A DNA stretch of 64,000 bases from VRUE01 sp963707965 (GTDB lineage Bacteria > Actinomycetota > Thermoleophilia > Solirubrobacterales > 70-9). Shown one piece after another: positions 8,816-17,142 of the stretch. Every line of letters begins with the position of its first letter. Within the stretch, counting starts at the first letter, position 1. The notes under the pieces were generated by a model. It was not told the origin of the DNA. It ran no database searches and saw only the letters and a program-made list of their open reading frames with translations. The position numbers and the translations under genes were made by a program. The stretch spans positions 1-64,000 of the forward strand of contig CAVPRR010000006.1 of NCBI GenBank assembly GCA_963707965.1, given 5' to 3'.

Positions 8816-9112
8816 CTAGCGGCGGAGCAGACGGCCGACGGCGTCCATCAGCTCGTCCGCCTGCGCCTCCGGGTCAGCGGGATCGGAACCCTTGCCGAGC
8901 ATGCAGTGGTGCGCGTGATCGTCGAGCAGCCCCAGGGCTATCTTGTCGAGCGCAGCCTGGGCCGCGGCGATCTGGGTCAGCACATCGATGCAGTAGCGAT
9001 CGTCCTCGACCATTCCGGCGATGCCCCGAACCTGGCCCTCCACCCTGGCCAGGCGCTTCAGAAGCTGGTCCTTGCTTGCCGTGTAGCCGCGAGTCGGCAC
9101 TGCGTCTGTCAC
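8816..9112 (-). CDS. csoR: CsoR-type copper-sensing repressor
   Basis: 98 residues of the all-helical DUF156 family. The Cu(I) ligand set has canonical CsoR spacing: Cys41 preceded by Tyr40, His66 and Cys70 (RYCIDVL; HAHHC), the same 25 and 4 residue gaps as mycobacterial CsoR. That separates it from FrmR, RcnR and CstR types. Apo-CsoR represses copper genes and Cu(I) releases it. A matching operator lies immediately upstream (9123-9139), so it is probably autoregulated, and two more sites exist in the window. Confidence 0.93.
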   Translation of the reverse strand: MTDAVPTRGYTASKDQLLKRLARVEGQVRGIAGMVEDDRYCIDVLTQIAAAQAALDKIALGLLDDHAHHCMLGKGSDPADPEAQADELMDAVGRLLRR

Positions 9113-9122
9113 CCTTGAGACC

Positions 9123-9139
9123 TTACCCCCTCAGGGTAT
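9123..9139. promoter_or_regulatory. Candidate CsoR operator upstream of csoR
   Basis: TTACCC-CCTCA-GGGTAT, one mismatch from the palindrome seen at 10604-10620 and 19551-19567. It lies 10 nt upstream of the csoR start and contains the stop codon of the WS/DGAT gene. The GC-rich centre with flanking TA matches the kind of pseudopalindrome CsoR repressors bind. Confidence 0.75.
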
Positions 9140-10544
9140 TGGGCTCCGGCAAGTCGGCGGCGGCCAGCCGCCCCAGGTCCGCCAGCGACTCTTCGATTCC
9201 CTGCTGGAGCACGCCGAGGTCCGGCACCCTGGCGCGGTCGGCGTTAAGGCCGAAGGTGACCTGGCCGTCATAGCTGACCACGGCTACGCCGACAGCATGG
9301 CCGGCGAAGATCGGCACCAGCGGTAACACGCGCCGCAGCGGCGCGCCCAACGAGTAGAGGGGCAACTGCGGGCCCGGAACGTTGGTGATCGTGATGTTGA
9401 ATAGGCGCGGCGTGAATGCCTGCCGCGCCACGACACCGTGGATCAGAGGGGGCGCCGCGCCGACCAGCTCGACCAGCGCCTGGGCGCCTCTCGCCTGATC
9501 GCCGCTCTTCAGCCCCTCCGCCGCCGCGACGGTCTGCTGGTAGCGGAGCAGCGGGTCGGGCTCCGCGACCGGCAGCTCCACGAACAGGGAGGTGACCCGG
9601 TTGCCCAGCGCGAGCACCTCGCTTGCCCGACGCAGGCTGACCGGAACCATCGCCCGGATGTGGTCCGCGTCCATGCTGTCGCCCCGGTGCTCGAACAACC
9701 TCCGCAGGCCGCCCCCGGTGGCGGCGAGAACGACATCGTTCACGGTTCCGCCGAGCTGCCGCTTGATCAGCTTGAGCTCATCGAGCGGTACGCCGATTGC
9801 TGCAAGGCGCCGCGTGCCGCCGATTGACACGTTGAGGCTGGTGTGCGGCGCCGGAACCAGCTCGTCACGAACCAGGACTTCGGCCACCGATCGCGAGCGG
9901 GACAGCATCGAGGCCAGCTTGCGAGGGTGGAGCGCCACATCCAAGCTGGACCGGGCACCGCCGGCAATCGCCGCCAGCGCGCCGCGGTCGGCGCTGTCGC
10001 CGTCGCTCGCCGGCGGGAGCCCTGCGAGCACCCCGTCCGAGCTGGGGGAGGGGGCCCGCTCTGCATCGAGGATCGCGGTTGCGACCGAGGCTCCACTGAT
10101 GCCGTCGACCAGGCTGTGGTGGACCTTGGCGGCGATCGCCCAGCGATCGCCTTCGAGGCGGTCCAGAAGCGTCATCTCCCACAGCGGGTGAGCCCGGTCG
10201 AGGCGGTGGGAGTAGAAATCGCCGAGCCACTCGAGAAGCTCCACCTCGTCCCTCGGCTCCGGCAGCGTCGCATGACGAACGTGGTTCTCGATGTCGAATC
10301 CCCTGTCCGGCTCCCAGCTCGGCCAGGAGAACCTGCCCACCCGCGGCGATGAGAGGCGACTCTGAAAGCGGGGAAGCAGCTTGAGCCGCTTCGCCAGCAG
10401 GGCTCGGATGCGCTCGACAGAGGGCGTGCCGCCCTCGGGAAGCGCATCGAAGACCATCGTCCAGCCGATGTGCATGTGGGCGGACTCGTCGCCCTCCTCG
10501 AGCTCGAGAAATGCCGCGTCCAACGGGGTCAGGCGCTCACCCAT
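9123..10544 (-). CDS. Wax ester synthase/diacylglycerol acyltransferase (WS/DGAT family)
   Basis: 473 residues, the normal family length. The catalytic HHxxxDG motif is at 142-148 (HHSLVDG), and the N-terminus begins with the typical LTPLDAAFLELE. These enzymes transfer acyl groups from acyl-CoA to diacylglycerol or long-chain alcohols for storage lipid. A near-perfect CsoR-like palindrome sits in its upstream region, and csoR lies directly downstream, so acyltransferase and repressor are probably cotranscribed and copper-responsive. The link between copper and storage lipid is an inference from the sites alone. Confidence 0.93.
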   Translation of the reverse strand: MGERLTPLDAAFLELEEGDESAHMHIGWTMVFDALPEGGTPSVERIRALLAKRLKLLPRFQSRLSSPRVGRFSWPSWEPDRGFDIENHVRHATLPEPRDEVELLEWLGDFYSHRLDRAHPLWEMTLLDRLEGDRWAIAAKVHHSLVDGISGASVATAILDAERAPSPSSDGVLAGLPPASDGDSADRGALAAIAGGARSSLDVALHPRKLASMLSRSRSVAEVLVRDELVPAPHTSLNVSIGGTRRLAAIGVPLDELKLIKRQLGGTVNDVVLAATGGGLRRLFEHRGDSMDADHIRAMVPVSLRRASEVLALGNRVTSLFVELPVAEPDPLLRYQQTVAAAEGLKSGDQARGAQALVELVGAAPPLIHGVVARQAFTPRLFNITITNVPGPQLPLYSLGAPLRRVLPLVPIFAGHAVGVAVVSYDGQVTFGLNADRARVPDLGVLQQGIEESLADLGRLAAADLPEPNTLRG

Positions 10545-10601
10545 GCATCCAACCGTACGCCTCCCGGGAGGGTGCCGATATCCGGGAAATATACGGATTG
10601 C

Positions 10602-10622
10602 TAATACCCCATCAGGGTATTA
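10602..10622. promoter_or_regulatory. Candidate CsoR operator upstream of the WS/DGAT gene
   Basis: A perfect 8-bp-arm inverted repeat, TAATACCC-CATCA-GGGTATTA, 58 nt upstream of the WS/DGAT start and about 45 nt downstream of the TetR gene. It matches the sites before csoR and copZ and is the most symmetrical of the three. Confidence 0.78.
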
Positions 10623-10666
10623 GCGTCGGCCTGTCGAACTTGGCCTTGGGAGCCGCCATCCGGCTG

Positions 10667-11278
10667 CTAGCGTGGTTCGGGAACCGCCAGGAGGGCGGCG
10701 ATGGCGCCCTGGGCCGCGTTGGTGATCTGCTCCGCGGTCGGCATTCGCTCGGGGTCCAGCTGCCAGCGAACCAGGAGACCGTCGAAGAGGGCGATGATCA
10801 GGTCCGCCAGGACGTCGGCGTCGACCTCCAGCGCACCCACTTCGGCGAAAGCGTCGCGGGTCGTTAGGGCAATCGTGCGGTGGAAGTCGTCGTAGGTCGC
10901 GATCATCTCGGCGCGCAGCTCCTCCGAGCGGGGCACCTGCGCCCAGGCCTCCAACGCGGCGGCGACCAGCGAGCGGTTCGCGTCGAGCGTGTCCAGTATC
11001 CCGGCCGCGCTGCGGTGCAGGCGCTCCAGCGGTGTCGCCGGCCCGGGCTCGGCGGCCAGTGCCACGAGCGGCTTCAGCCAGCGCTGGAACGCCTCCGCGA
11101 CGGCGATGTTGAGAAGGCGCTCCTTGGAGCCGAAGTGGTAGCCGATCGAAGCCAGGTTTGTTCCGGAGACCGCGACAAGGTCTCTGGAGGTGGTCCGTGC
11201 GTAGCCCTTCTCCTGCAGGCAGGTGATTGCCGCCTCCAGCAGACGCTCTCTGTGACCGCCATCACTTTTTGCCGCCAT
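10667..11278 (-). CDS. TetR-family transcriptional repressor
   Basis: 203 residues. The N-terminal TetR DNA-binding domain is clear (RERLLEAAITCLQEKGYART, then GTNLASIGYHFGSKERLL). The C-terminal domain looks like those that bind hydrophobic ligands. It is divergent from the secreted protein and the MmpL-like exporter, with two perfect palindromes in the 87-nt gap, so it most likely represses that pair and itself. The ligand is unknown. ATG 11278 is the best start. Confidence 0.92.
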   Translation of the reverse strand: MAAKSDGGHRERLLEAAITCLQEKGYARTTSRDLVAVSGTNLASIGYHFGSKERLLNIAVAEAFQRWLKPLVALAAEPGPATPLERLHRSAAGILDTLDANRSLVAAALEAWAQVPRSEELRAEMIATYDDFHRTIALTTRDAFAEVGALEVDADVLADLIIALFDGLLVRWQLDPERMPTAEQITNAAQGAIAALLAVPEPR

Positions 11279-11300
11279 CACGAGCGCTACTTTACACCCG

Positions 11301-11341
11301 TATAGATCTATACATACGTATGTATTCTTTGGACGTATGTA
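11301..11341. promoter_or_regulatory. Palindromic operator cluster in the TetR/exporter divergent promoter
   Basis: Two overlapping perfect palindromes: TATAGATCTATA (11301-11312) and ATACATACGTATGTAT (11310-11325). A direct copy of ACGTATGTA is present at 11316-11324 and 11333-11341. The AT-rich 16-bp palindrome is a typical TetR-family operator and lies between the divergent starts at 11278 and 11366. Confidence 0.7.
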
Positions 11342-11365
11342 CGAAGGCCGATCCGGGAGGCCCCG

Positions 11366-11995
11366 ATGAAGAACTTTCGCCAAGCGCCCGCAGTCCCGAA
11401 GCTCCGGAAGCCAACCGCTCGACGATCGGTCGTCGGCCTCGCGGCGCTCGTCCTCGCATTGCTGCTCGTGCCGACGATGCCTGTTCCGGCGGAGCCCGGC
11501 GGCACCACCGAGGCCGGGCGGCTCTATGCCGCCCTCACTCGGATGACGAAGCTGGCGAATCATCGGGTGCGGCCGCCGGTGCTGAGGCTGGCACGAAACC
11601 TTCCCAGCGACGCCGGGCGGCTGGACCGTCTGCGCGAATCTGCGAGCACCGCCCAAACCGAGGTGAAAGCCACTCTCGATGAGCTCCGTCAGGTGGGCTC
11701 TCTCGCCGCCCTCGACCCCCACTACCTGCCGGCGCTGGTCGCTGCCGGGCGGGCCTATGTGGCGGTCAGCGGCAAGGATCCCGTCACCGCGACGACGATC
11801 AATCCCGATTACCTCGGTCTCGAGCCCGAACTCGAGGGCAACGCCGCGCTGCTGCGCCATGAAGCCGAGGACGCGGGCACAGCCGCTGACGGCATCAAGA
11901 CCCTCACGCAGGAACTGATCCGTTCGAAGCGGCGGGCCCACCGTCTCGAAGGGGAGATCCGGCGCCTGCACGCCAGCTCCTCCCTGCGGAGATAG
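11366..11995 (+). CDS. Secreted helical protein encoded before the MmpL-like exporter
   Basis: 209 residues. A basic N-terminus and a hydrophobic stretch (about 23-42, VVGLAALVLALLLVPTMP) act as a signal peptide or anchor. The rest is predicted largely helical with coiled-coil character (RLDRLRESASTAQTEVKATL; GIKTLTQELIRSKRRAHRLE). I do not recognise the family. It is 16 nt before the exporter gene and shares its presumed TetR control, so it may be an accessory subunit. GGGAGG precedes ATG 11366. Confidence 0.75.
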   Translation: MKNFRQAPAVPKLRKPTARRSVVGLAALVLALLLVPTMPVPAEPGGTTEAGRLYAALTRMTKLANHRVRPPVLRLARNLPSDAGRLDRLRESASTAQTEVKATLDELRQVGSLAALDPHYLPALVAAGRAYVAVSGKDPVTATTINPDYLGLEPELEGNAALLRHEAEDAGTAADGIKTLTQELIRSKRRAHRLEGEIRRLHASSSLRR

Positions 11996-12011
11996 GACCG
12001 GCGAAGCCGCC

Positions 12012-15000
12012 ATGACCCCCGCGCGCAGAACCACCCGCCATCCCTGGCTCGTGCTGGGTGGGTGGGTGGTGGTCGTGGCGGCGCTGGCGGTGCTCGGCAT
12101 GGGGATTGTCGATCGGCTGGCGCCGACGTCACTGCAGGTGCCCGGCTCTCCGTCTGCCCGCGCCGAGGCGATGCTGAAACGCCAGTTCGGCGAATCGGTG
12201 TCGGTCACCGTCCTGCTCCAGGGCCCACCCCGGGAGATCGATCGGCAGGGGTCGCGCCTGGCCGTGGCGCTCCGCGGGGAGGGTCGGGTGAAGGTGATGT
12301 CGCCGTGGGACTCCGGCGAGGAGCTGGACGCCCTCCGGCCGCGGCGCACGGCAGCGTTGATCGTTGCCAGTTTCCAGCGACCGCAGTCCGAAGCGATGAG
12401 CGAGATCGTGCCCGACGCGCAGCGAATCGTCGATGAAAACGTGCGGCCACCGCTCCGCGCTCACCTGGGAGGGGTCGCCGCGATCGCCACGGCCCTCCAG
12501 AAGAACGCGCTCCAGGCCACCCACGACGCCGAGTTGCTGGTCGTTCCGATCCTGATCGTCGTGCTCCTGCTCGTCTTTCGCACCCCGGTCGCGGCCGCCG
12601 TGCCGCTGCTGATGGGAGCCGCCACCGTGCTCGCTGGGCGCGGCCTGCTGCTGCTGAGCACCTATGCGATGCCGATCAACTCACTCGCTGTCGCGATGGC
12701 CTCGATGATGGGGCTGGCGCTGGGAGTCGACTACGCACTGTTGATGGTCTCCCGCTTCCGCCAGGAGCGTGACGGGGGAGCCGATCTCGACACGGCGATC
12801 GCCACGGCTGCGCATGCGGCGGGACGGACCATCGTCTTCGCCGGTGTCACCCTGGCGGTGGCCATGCTCACGGCGGCGCTGGTTGCACCCGGCGACCTTC
12901 TCGGCTCGGTGGCCGCCGGCGTGATGGTCTCCGCCCTGCTCAGCGTGCTGCTGGCCGTCTCTCTGATGCCGGCGCTGCTCCGCGTGCTGTCGGCATACCT
13001 CGACCGCTGGCGCATGCCGAGCCTGGGCCGCGGGAACGGCTTGCTCGACCTGGCCGGGCGGCTGGTCGCCCGGCCCTGGATTGCGATCCCCCTGATTCTG
13101 CTTCCGATGCTCGCCATCGCCGCGCCCGCGGGCGCGCTCACCATTGGCCCTCCCGACCCGCGCCAGCTTCCCCCTTCGGATCCGATCCGCCAGGGGTTCG
13201 AGGAAATGCGACGCGTGATTGGCCCGGGTTGGGCCGCGCCGATGGCTGTTGTCGCCACGGCCCGCGAAGGAGTGATCTCCGAGCCCGGCAGGCTGGCGGC
13301 GATCTCACGCTGGCAGGATCGCATTGCTCGCCAGCCCGGCGTCGCAGCGGTAATCGGGCCCGCCTCGCTGCGCGAAGCGGAAGGGCCGCTGAACGTGGCG
13401 CGCAGGGCTTACCCGACGGTTCCGGACCGGCTTGCGGGGGCCCAGCGCGGCATCGCCTCCCTTCGCTCGGGGTTGCGACGCGCGAGCGATGGTGTGGCGG
13501 AGCTCCGCGCCGGGTTGGGATCGGCGGCGGGCGGGGCTGCGACGATCGCAGGCACGACACGCGAGGCGCAGGCCGGCGCAGCCCAGTTGGAGGCCGGGCT
13601 CGGGCGGGCCAGCGCCGGCGCGCACCGGCTCTCGACCGGCCTCGATCGCGCTGTGAGCGGAGCCGACCGCCTGGTCAGCGGCCAGCGCCACCTCAGTGGG
13701 GGTGCCGCGCGGCTTGCGGGCGGCCTGCGCACCCTCGACAACACGCTGCGCGGTTCGCTGGGGCAACTGCGCGAGGTCTCGGCCCAGCTTCGTGCCTGGG
13801 CCGCCTGGATCAGGTCGCTGAGGGCACCCACCGAGATGGCCGCGGATCGTCTCGAACGCGCGGTGCGTGAACTCGAAGAGATGACGGTGGGCAGGGACGA
13901 CCCGCGCTATGCCCAGCTGGCCGATGCCATCCGCGAAGCGTCGGCACTGGTCGGCGTTCCCGCCACCGCGACGCCGGGGCAGGGCGATCAGGCGCTGCCC
14001 GCCGGGGTCTCCCAGTCGCTGGCGGCGGCGGTCGTCGACATCGAGGAGCAGCTTGCCCGCTCGGTGGATTCGCTGGGCTCCATGCCCGACCGGCTCGAAC
14101 AGCTCGCCGAGGGCGTCGGCCGCCTGCGCGCGGGCGCCGACCAGGTGGCGGCCGGCGCGCGGGAGTCGGAGCGCGGTGGCCGCACGCTGCGCAAGGCGCT
14201 GCGCCGGCTGGCGCGCGGGGGGCATAGCCTCGACCGTGGTCTCGACGGCGCGCGGGGGGGAGGCACCCGCCTTGCCGAGGGGCTGGGCGCAATCGCCGCC
14301 GGCGCCGATCGCCTTTCCGGTGGGCTGCGGGATGGGCAGGAACAATCTGGCGAGCTGGTTGACGGGCTCGCCAGGCCGCAGGGGCCACTGAGCCACTACG
14401 CGGTCGTGCTGCACGGCTACCGGCACGGCTACCAGGAACTGCAGGCCCGCTCGCCGCGGGCGATCGATTCCGGCTACCTGATGTTGACCGCGCTCGACGG
14501 GACCGTACCGGCAACGCGCGAACAGATCGAGCAGGTCGTCAATGTCGACGACGGCGGTCAGACGGTGCGCATGTTGGTCGTGCCGACGTCGGGCCCGAAC
14601 TCGGAGGCGACCCGGCGCCTCAGCGGCCGCCTGCAGGAGGAGCTGCCGGTCCTGGCTCACGCCAGCGGCACCAACGTGGCGATCGGCGAGGGCGCACAGG
14701 CGCTCGCCGACTACACCGACGCCACCATGGCACGTCTTCCCTGGCTCGTCGGCGCGCTCTCGTTTGTCTGCATCTTGATGCTGATCATCGTGGTGCGCTC
14801 GCTGCTGCTTCCGATCATCGCGGTCGTCCTCAACCTGTTGACGATCGCAGCTGCGTTCGGCGCCCTCCAGCTCTTCTTCGGCTTCGACCTGCTGGTCGGG
14901 CCGCGCTACATCGATGCAATCTCGGCGGCCGGGGTGCTGACGATCATGTTCGTCCTCTCGATCGACTACGAGGTGTTCCTGCTCACGCGGATGCGTGAGG

Positions 15001-15818
15001 CCTGGCTGCAGACGCGGGACCACGTCCAGGCAATCGACCACGGCCTTCAGAACACCGCCGGCGTGATCACCGGCGCGGCGGTGATTATGAGCTCCGTCTT
15101 TCTCGCCTTCGCAACGACCGACATCGCCTCGCTGCAGCAATTCGGGGCCGGGCTCACCTTCGCCGTGGTGCTTGACGCGACCGTGATCCGAGTCGTGTTG
15201 CTGCCGGCGATCATGCGCGCCGTGGGCCCGCGAGCGTGGTGGATCCCCGAGTGGCTCGACCGGCGCCTGCCCAACATCGACCACGGTGAGGCGCCGGTTT
15301 CTGCATCGGCCGTCCTCGCGCCGGTTGCGACGCAGGAGGGCCCTTCGCCCGCCGAGCCGCATCGGGCCACGGCCATTCAGGAGTTCGAGGCCGTGTCCCA
15401 CTCGGAGCACCGACAGATCCTCGACCTTCTGGGGGCGTTGGAGATGGCCAGCGAATCTAGGGATGCCGAGCGCCTGCTTGGACTCGTGCGTGAGTTGCAG
15501 GCGGTTGCCGTACCGCACTTCCGCTACGAGCAGCGGGCACTCTTCCCGCAGCTCACGGGCGTCCTCGGCCCCGAGCAGGTGGAGCGGCTCTACGCCGACC
15601 AGGACGAGACCGTCATGGCGCTGAAGCGACTCGAGGAGCTCGCCGAACCCGGTTCGATCAGTGTCCCCGAGGCGGCCGAAGCCCGCCGGCTCGTTCGGGC
15701 GGCGCGCGCCTCGGTGGAGGGTTGCGACGCGGCATGCGACGCGGTGGAGTTCCAGTCGGCTGAGGTTGCCGAACACGTTCTGGCCACCCGGCGGCGGGTG
15801 CTCGCCGCAGCGATCTAG
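12012..15818 (+). CDS. MmpL/RND-type membrane transporter with C-terminal hemerythrin domain
   Basis: 1268 residues. Two blocks of membrane helices (about 12-450 and 905-1085) carry MMPL features such as ALGVDYALLMVSRFRQE and VLSIDYEVFLLTRMREA. Between them is a long extracytoplasmic region (about 470-830) with dozens of Gly-spaced helical repeats (AGLGSAAGG, LSTGLDRAVSG), as in YhgE/MmpL-like proteins. Residues about 1125-1268 form a hemerythrin-type helical bundle (SHSEHRQIL, PHFRYEQRALFP, DQDETV), which would bind a di-iron centre in the cytoplasm. Such a fusion suggests an oxygen-, NO- or redox-sensing tail on a lipid or drug exporter (inference). The family identity is firm, the substrate unknown. 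Confidence 0.9.
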   Translation: MTPARRTTRHPWLVLGGWVVVVAALAVLGMGIVDRLAPTSLQVPGSPSARAEAMLKRQFGESVSVTVLLQGPPREIDRQGSRLAVALRGEGRVKVMSPWDSGEELDALRPRRTAALIVASFQRPQSEAMSEIVPDAQRIVDENVRPPLRAHLGGVAAIATALQKNALQATHDAELLVVPILIVVLLLVFRTPVAAAVPLLMGAATVLAGRGLLLLSTYAMPINSLAVAMASMMGLALGVDYALLMVSRFRQERDGGADLDTAIATAAHAAGRTIVFAGVTLAVAMLTAALVAPGDLLGSVAAGVMVSALLSVLLAVSLMPALLRVLSAYLDRWRMPSLGRGNGLLDLAGRLVARPWIAIPLILLPMLAIAAPAGALTIGPPDPRQLPPSDPIRQGFEEMRRVIGPGWAAPMAVVATAREGVISEPGRLAAISRWQDRIARQPGVAAVIGPASLREAEGPLNVARRAYPTVPDRLAGAQRGIASLRSGLRRASDGVAELRAGLGSAAGGAATIAGTTREAQAGAAQLEAGLGRASAGAHRLSTGLDRAVSGADRLVSGQRHLSGGAARLAGGLRTLDNTLRGSLGQLREVSAQLRAWAAWIRSLRAPTEMAADRLERAVRELEEMTVGRDDPRYAQLADAIREASALVGVPATATPGQGDQALPAGVSQSLAAAVVDIEEQLARSVDSLGSMPDRLEQLAEGVGRLRAGADQVAAGARESERGGRTLRKALRRLARGGHSLDRGLDGARGGGTRLAEGLGAIAAGADRLSGGLRDGQEQSGELVDGLARPQGPLSHYAVVLHGYRHGYQELQARSPRAIDSGYLMLTALDGTVPATREQIEQVVNVDDGGQTVRMLVVPTSGPNSEATRRLSGRLQEELPVLAHASGTNVAIGEGAQALADYTDATMARLPWLVGALSFVCILMLIIVVRSLLLPIIAVVLNLLTIAAAFGALQLFFGFDLLVGPRYIDAISAAGVLTIMFVLSIDYEVFLLTRMREAWLQTRDHVQAIDHGLQNTAGVITGAAVIMSSVFLAFATTDIASLQQFGAGLTFAVVLDATVIRVVLLPAIMRAVGPRAWWIPEWLDRRLPNIDHGEAPVSASAVLAPVATQEGPSPAEPHRATAIQEFEAVSHSEHRQILDLLGALEMASESRDAERLLGLVRELQAVAVPHFRYEQRALFPQLTGVLGPEQVERLYADQDETVMALKRLEELAEPGSISVPEAAEARRLVRAARASVEGCDAACDAVEFQSAEVAEHVLATRRRVLAAAI

Positions 15819-15819
15819 C

Positions 15820-15865
15820 GTCCCGAGTCAGAACTTCGCGGCCGCCGCGAGATTCTGCTCCGGGT
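15820..15865. repeat. Collapsed copy of an inverted-repeat element; likely bidirectional terminator
   Basis: The left part GTCCCGAGTCAGAACTTCGC and the right part GCGAGATTCTGCTCCGGGTC are imperfect complements and resemble the left and right arms of the larger element at 41542-41700, with the middle missing. It lies between the convergent MmpL-like and bioB genes, where a shared terminator would be expected. Confidence 0.55.
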
Positions 15866-15872
15866 CTTACAT

Positions 15873-17027
15873 CTAGGCGTTTGGCGGGAGCTCTGTGCCC
15901 GCGCCCCGGCGCCGGGGCGTGACGGCGCCCCGGTGGCCCTCGTGCCGGCTGCCCTCGCGCCCGCCGGGGTCGGCCCCATCGATGACGAGCCCGGCGTCCG
16001 CGATCATCTCGAGGTCGGCCTCGGCGGCCGCTCCCGCGCTGGTGAGGTAGTCGCCCAGGAAGATCGAGTTGGCGATGTGCAGGGCCAGCGGTTGCAGCGC
16101 GCGAAGGTGGATCTCACGCCCGCCACCAAGGCGCAGCTCCACGTTCGGGAAGACGAAGCGAAAGAGGGCCAGGATCCGCAGGCATCGTTGCGGGGTGAGG
16201 AGCCACTCCTGCCCGAGCGGGGTTCCCTCGAAGGGGATCAGGAAGTTGACGGGCACCGAGCCCGGGTCGAGGTCGCGCAGCGCGAAGGCAACGTCGACGA
16301 CGTCCTCGTCGCTCTCACGCATCCCGAAGATCGCTCCCGAGCAGGGAGAGAGCCCCGCGTGCCCAGCCTGCCGCACGGTGTCCACGCGATCGGCGAAGGT
16401 GTGCGTGCTGCAGACCTCGCCATAGCGATCCTCGCTGGTGTTGAGGTTGTGGTTGTAGGCGTCCGCTCCAGCCTCGCGCAGTTGCTCCGCCTGTGCGCCT
16501 CCAAGCAGGCCGAGACAGGTGCAGATCTCAAGCTCCGGCCGGCGCTCCCTGATCGCACCAACCGCCTCTGTGACGCGCCCGATGTCGCGCTCGTTCGGGC
16601 CCTTCCCTGCGGCAACGAGGCAGACGCGCTTCGCGCCCCCCGCCGCCGCGACATCGGCCAGCTCGGCAATCGCGTCGGGGTCCAGCCATGGGTACTTGAG
16701 GACCTCGGCGTCGGAGCCGCGCCGCTGCGAGCAGTACGAGCAGTCCTCCGAGCAGGCACCGCTCTTCATGTTGATGAGGAAGTTCAGCTTGACGCGATCC
16801 CCGAAGAAGTGGCGTCGCACCCGAGCCCCCGCGGCGACCACGTCCAGCAGCACGTCGTCGCCACTGCCCAGCAGAGCGAGGGCGTCCTGCCGCGTGGGGG
16901 GGATGCCTTCCAGCGCCGCCGTGGCCAGCCCGTCAAGCCAGGGGCGGGACGCTGCGAATGAGGGGCCGGAGGCCCCGGACGCTGCCTGCGCAGGCTCCTC
17001 CGCGGTCTTCGTCGGGGTCGTCCGCAC
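15873..17027 (-). CDS. bioB: Biotin synthase
   Basis: 384 residues. Radical-SAM enzyme that inserts sulphur into dethiobiotin. The SAM-cluster motif CSEDCSYC gives Cys92, 96 and 99. Family blocks NLNTSEDRYGEVC, HAGLSPCSGAIFGM and LIPFEGTPLG, and the [2Fe-2S] ligand region, are all present. The last 35 residues are an Arg/Gly-rich tail not usual in BioB. The start is GTG 17027, with a DtxR/IdeR-like inverted repeat immediately upstream. No other biotin gene is nearby. Confidence 0.95.
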   Translation of the reverse strand: MRTTPTKTAEEPAQAASGASGPSFAASRPWLDGLATAALEGIPPTRQDALALLGSGDDVLLDVVAAGARVRRHFFGDRVKLNFLINMKSGACSEDCSYCSQRRGSDAEVLKYPWLDPDAIAELADVAAAGGAKRVCLVAAGKGPNERDIGRVTEAVGAIRERRPELEICTCLGLLGGAQAEQLREAGADAYNHNLNTSEDRYGEVCSTHTFADRVDTVRQAGHAGLSPCSGAIFGMRESDEDVVDVAFALRDLDPGSVPVNFLIPFEGTPLGQEWLLTPQRCLRILALFRFVFPNVELRLGGGREIHLRALQPLALHIANSIFLGDYLTSAGAAAEADLEMIADAGLVIDGADPGGREGSRHEGHRGAVTPRRRGAGTELPPNA

Positions 17028-17028
17028 A

Positions 17029-17048
17029 GTTAGGGCAGCCTAACCTTC
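17029..17048. promoter_or_regulatory. Candidate iron box (IdeR/DtxR-like) at the bioB start
   Basis: A perfect GTTAGG-GCAG-CCTAAC inverted repeat. The stretch 17030-17048 (TTAGGGCAGCCTAACCTTC) matches 15 of 19 positions of the IdeR/DtxR consensus TTAGGTTAGSCTAACCTAA as I recall it. It ends 2 nt before the bioB GTG, so bound repressor would block a leaderless transcript. Confidence 0.45.
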
Positions 17049-17083
17049 CGCTCGGACCCCACTGGCTTGCTGTGCGGCGTCGG

Positions 17084-17142
17084 CCTCAGGCGGAACCGCA
17101 CAGGTGTGGCCCTCAGGCGGAACAGGTGTGGCCCTCAGGCGG
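17084..17142. repeat. Short tandem repeats spanning the copA stop codon
   Basis: CCTCAGGCGGAA(CCGCA)CAGGTGTGGC occurs at 17084-17110, again without the 5-base insert at 17111-17132, and partly at 17133-17142. The copA stop codon (17135-17137) lies in the last copy, and the same TGAGG triplet recurs in the others. Confidence 0.7.

Noticed and set aside
13305..15776. 823-residue open frame on the minus strand
   Set aside because: Antisense shadow of the MmpL-like gene, typical of high-GC codon use.
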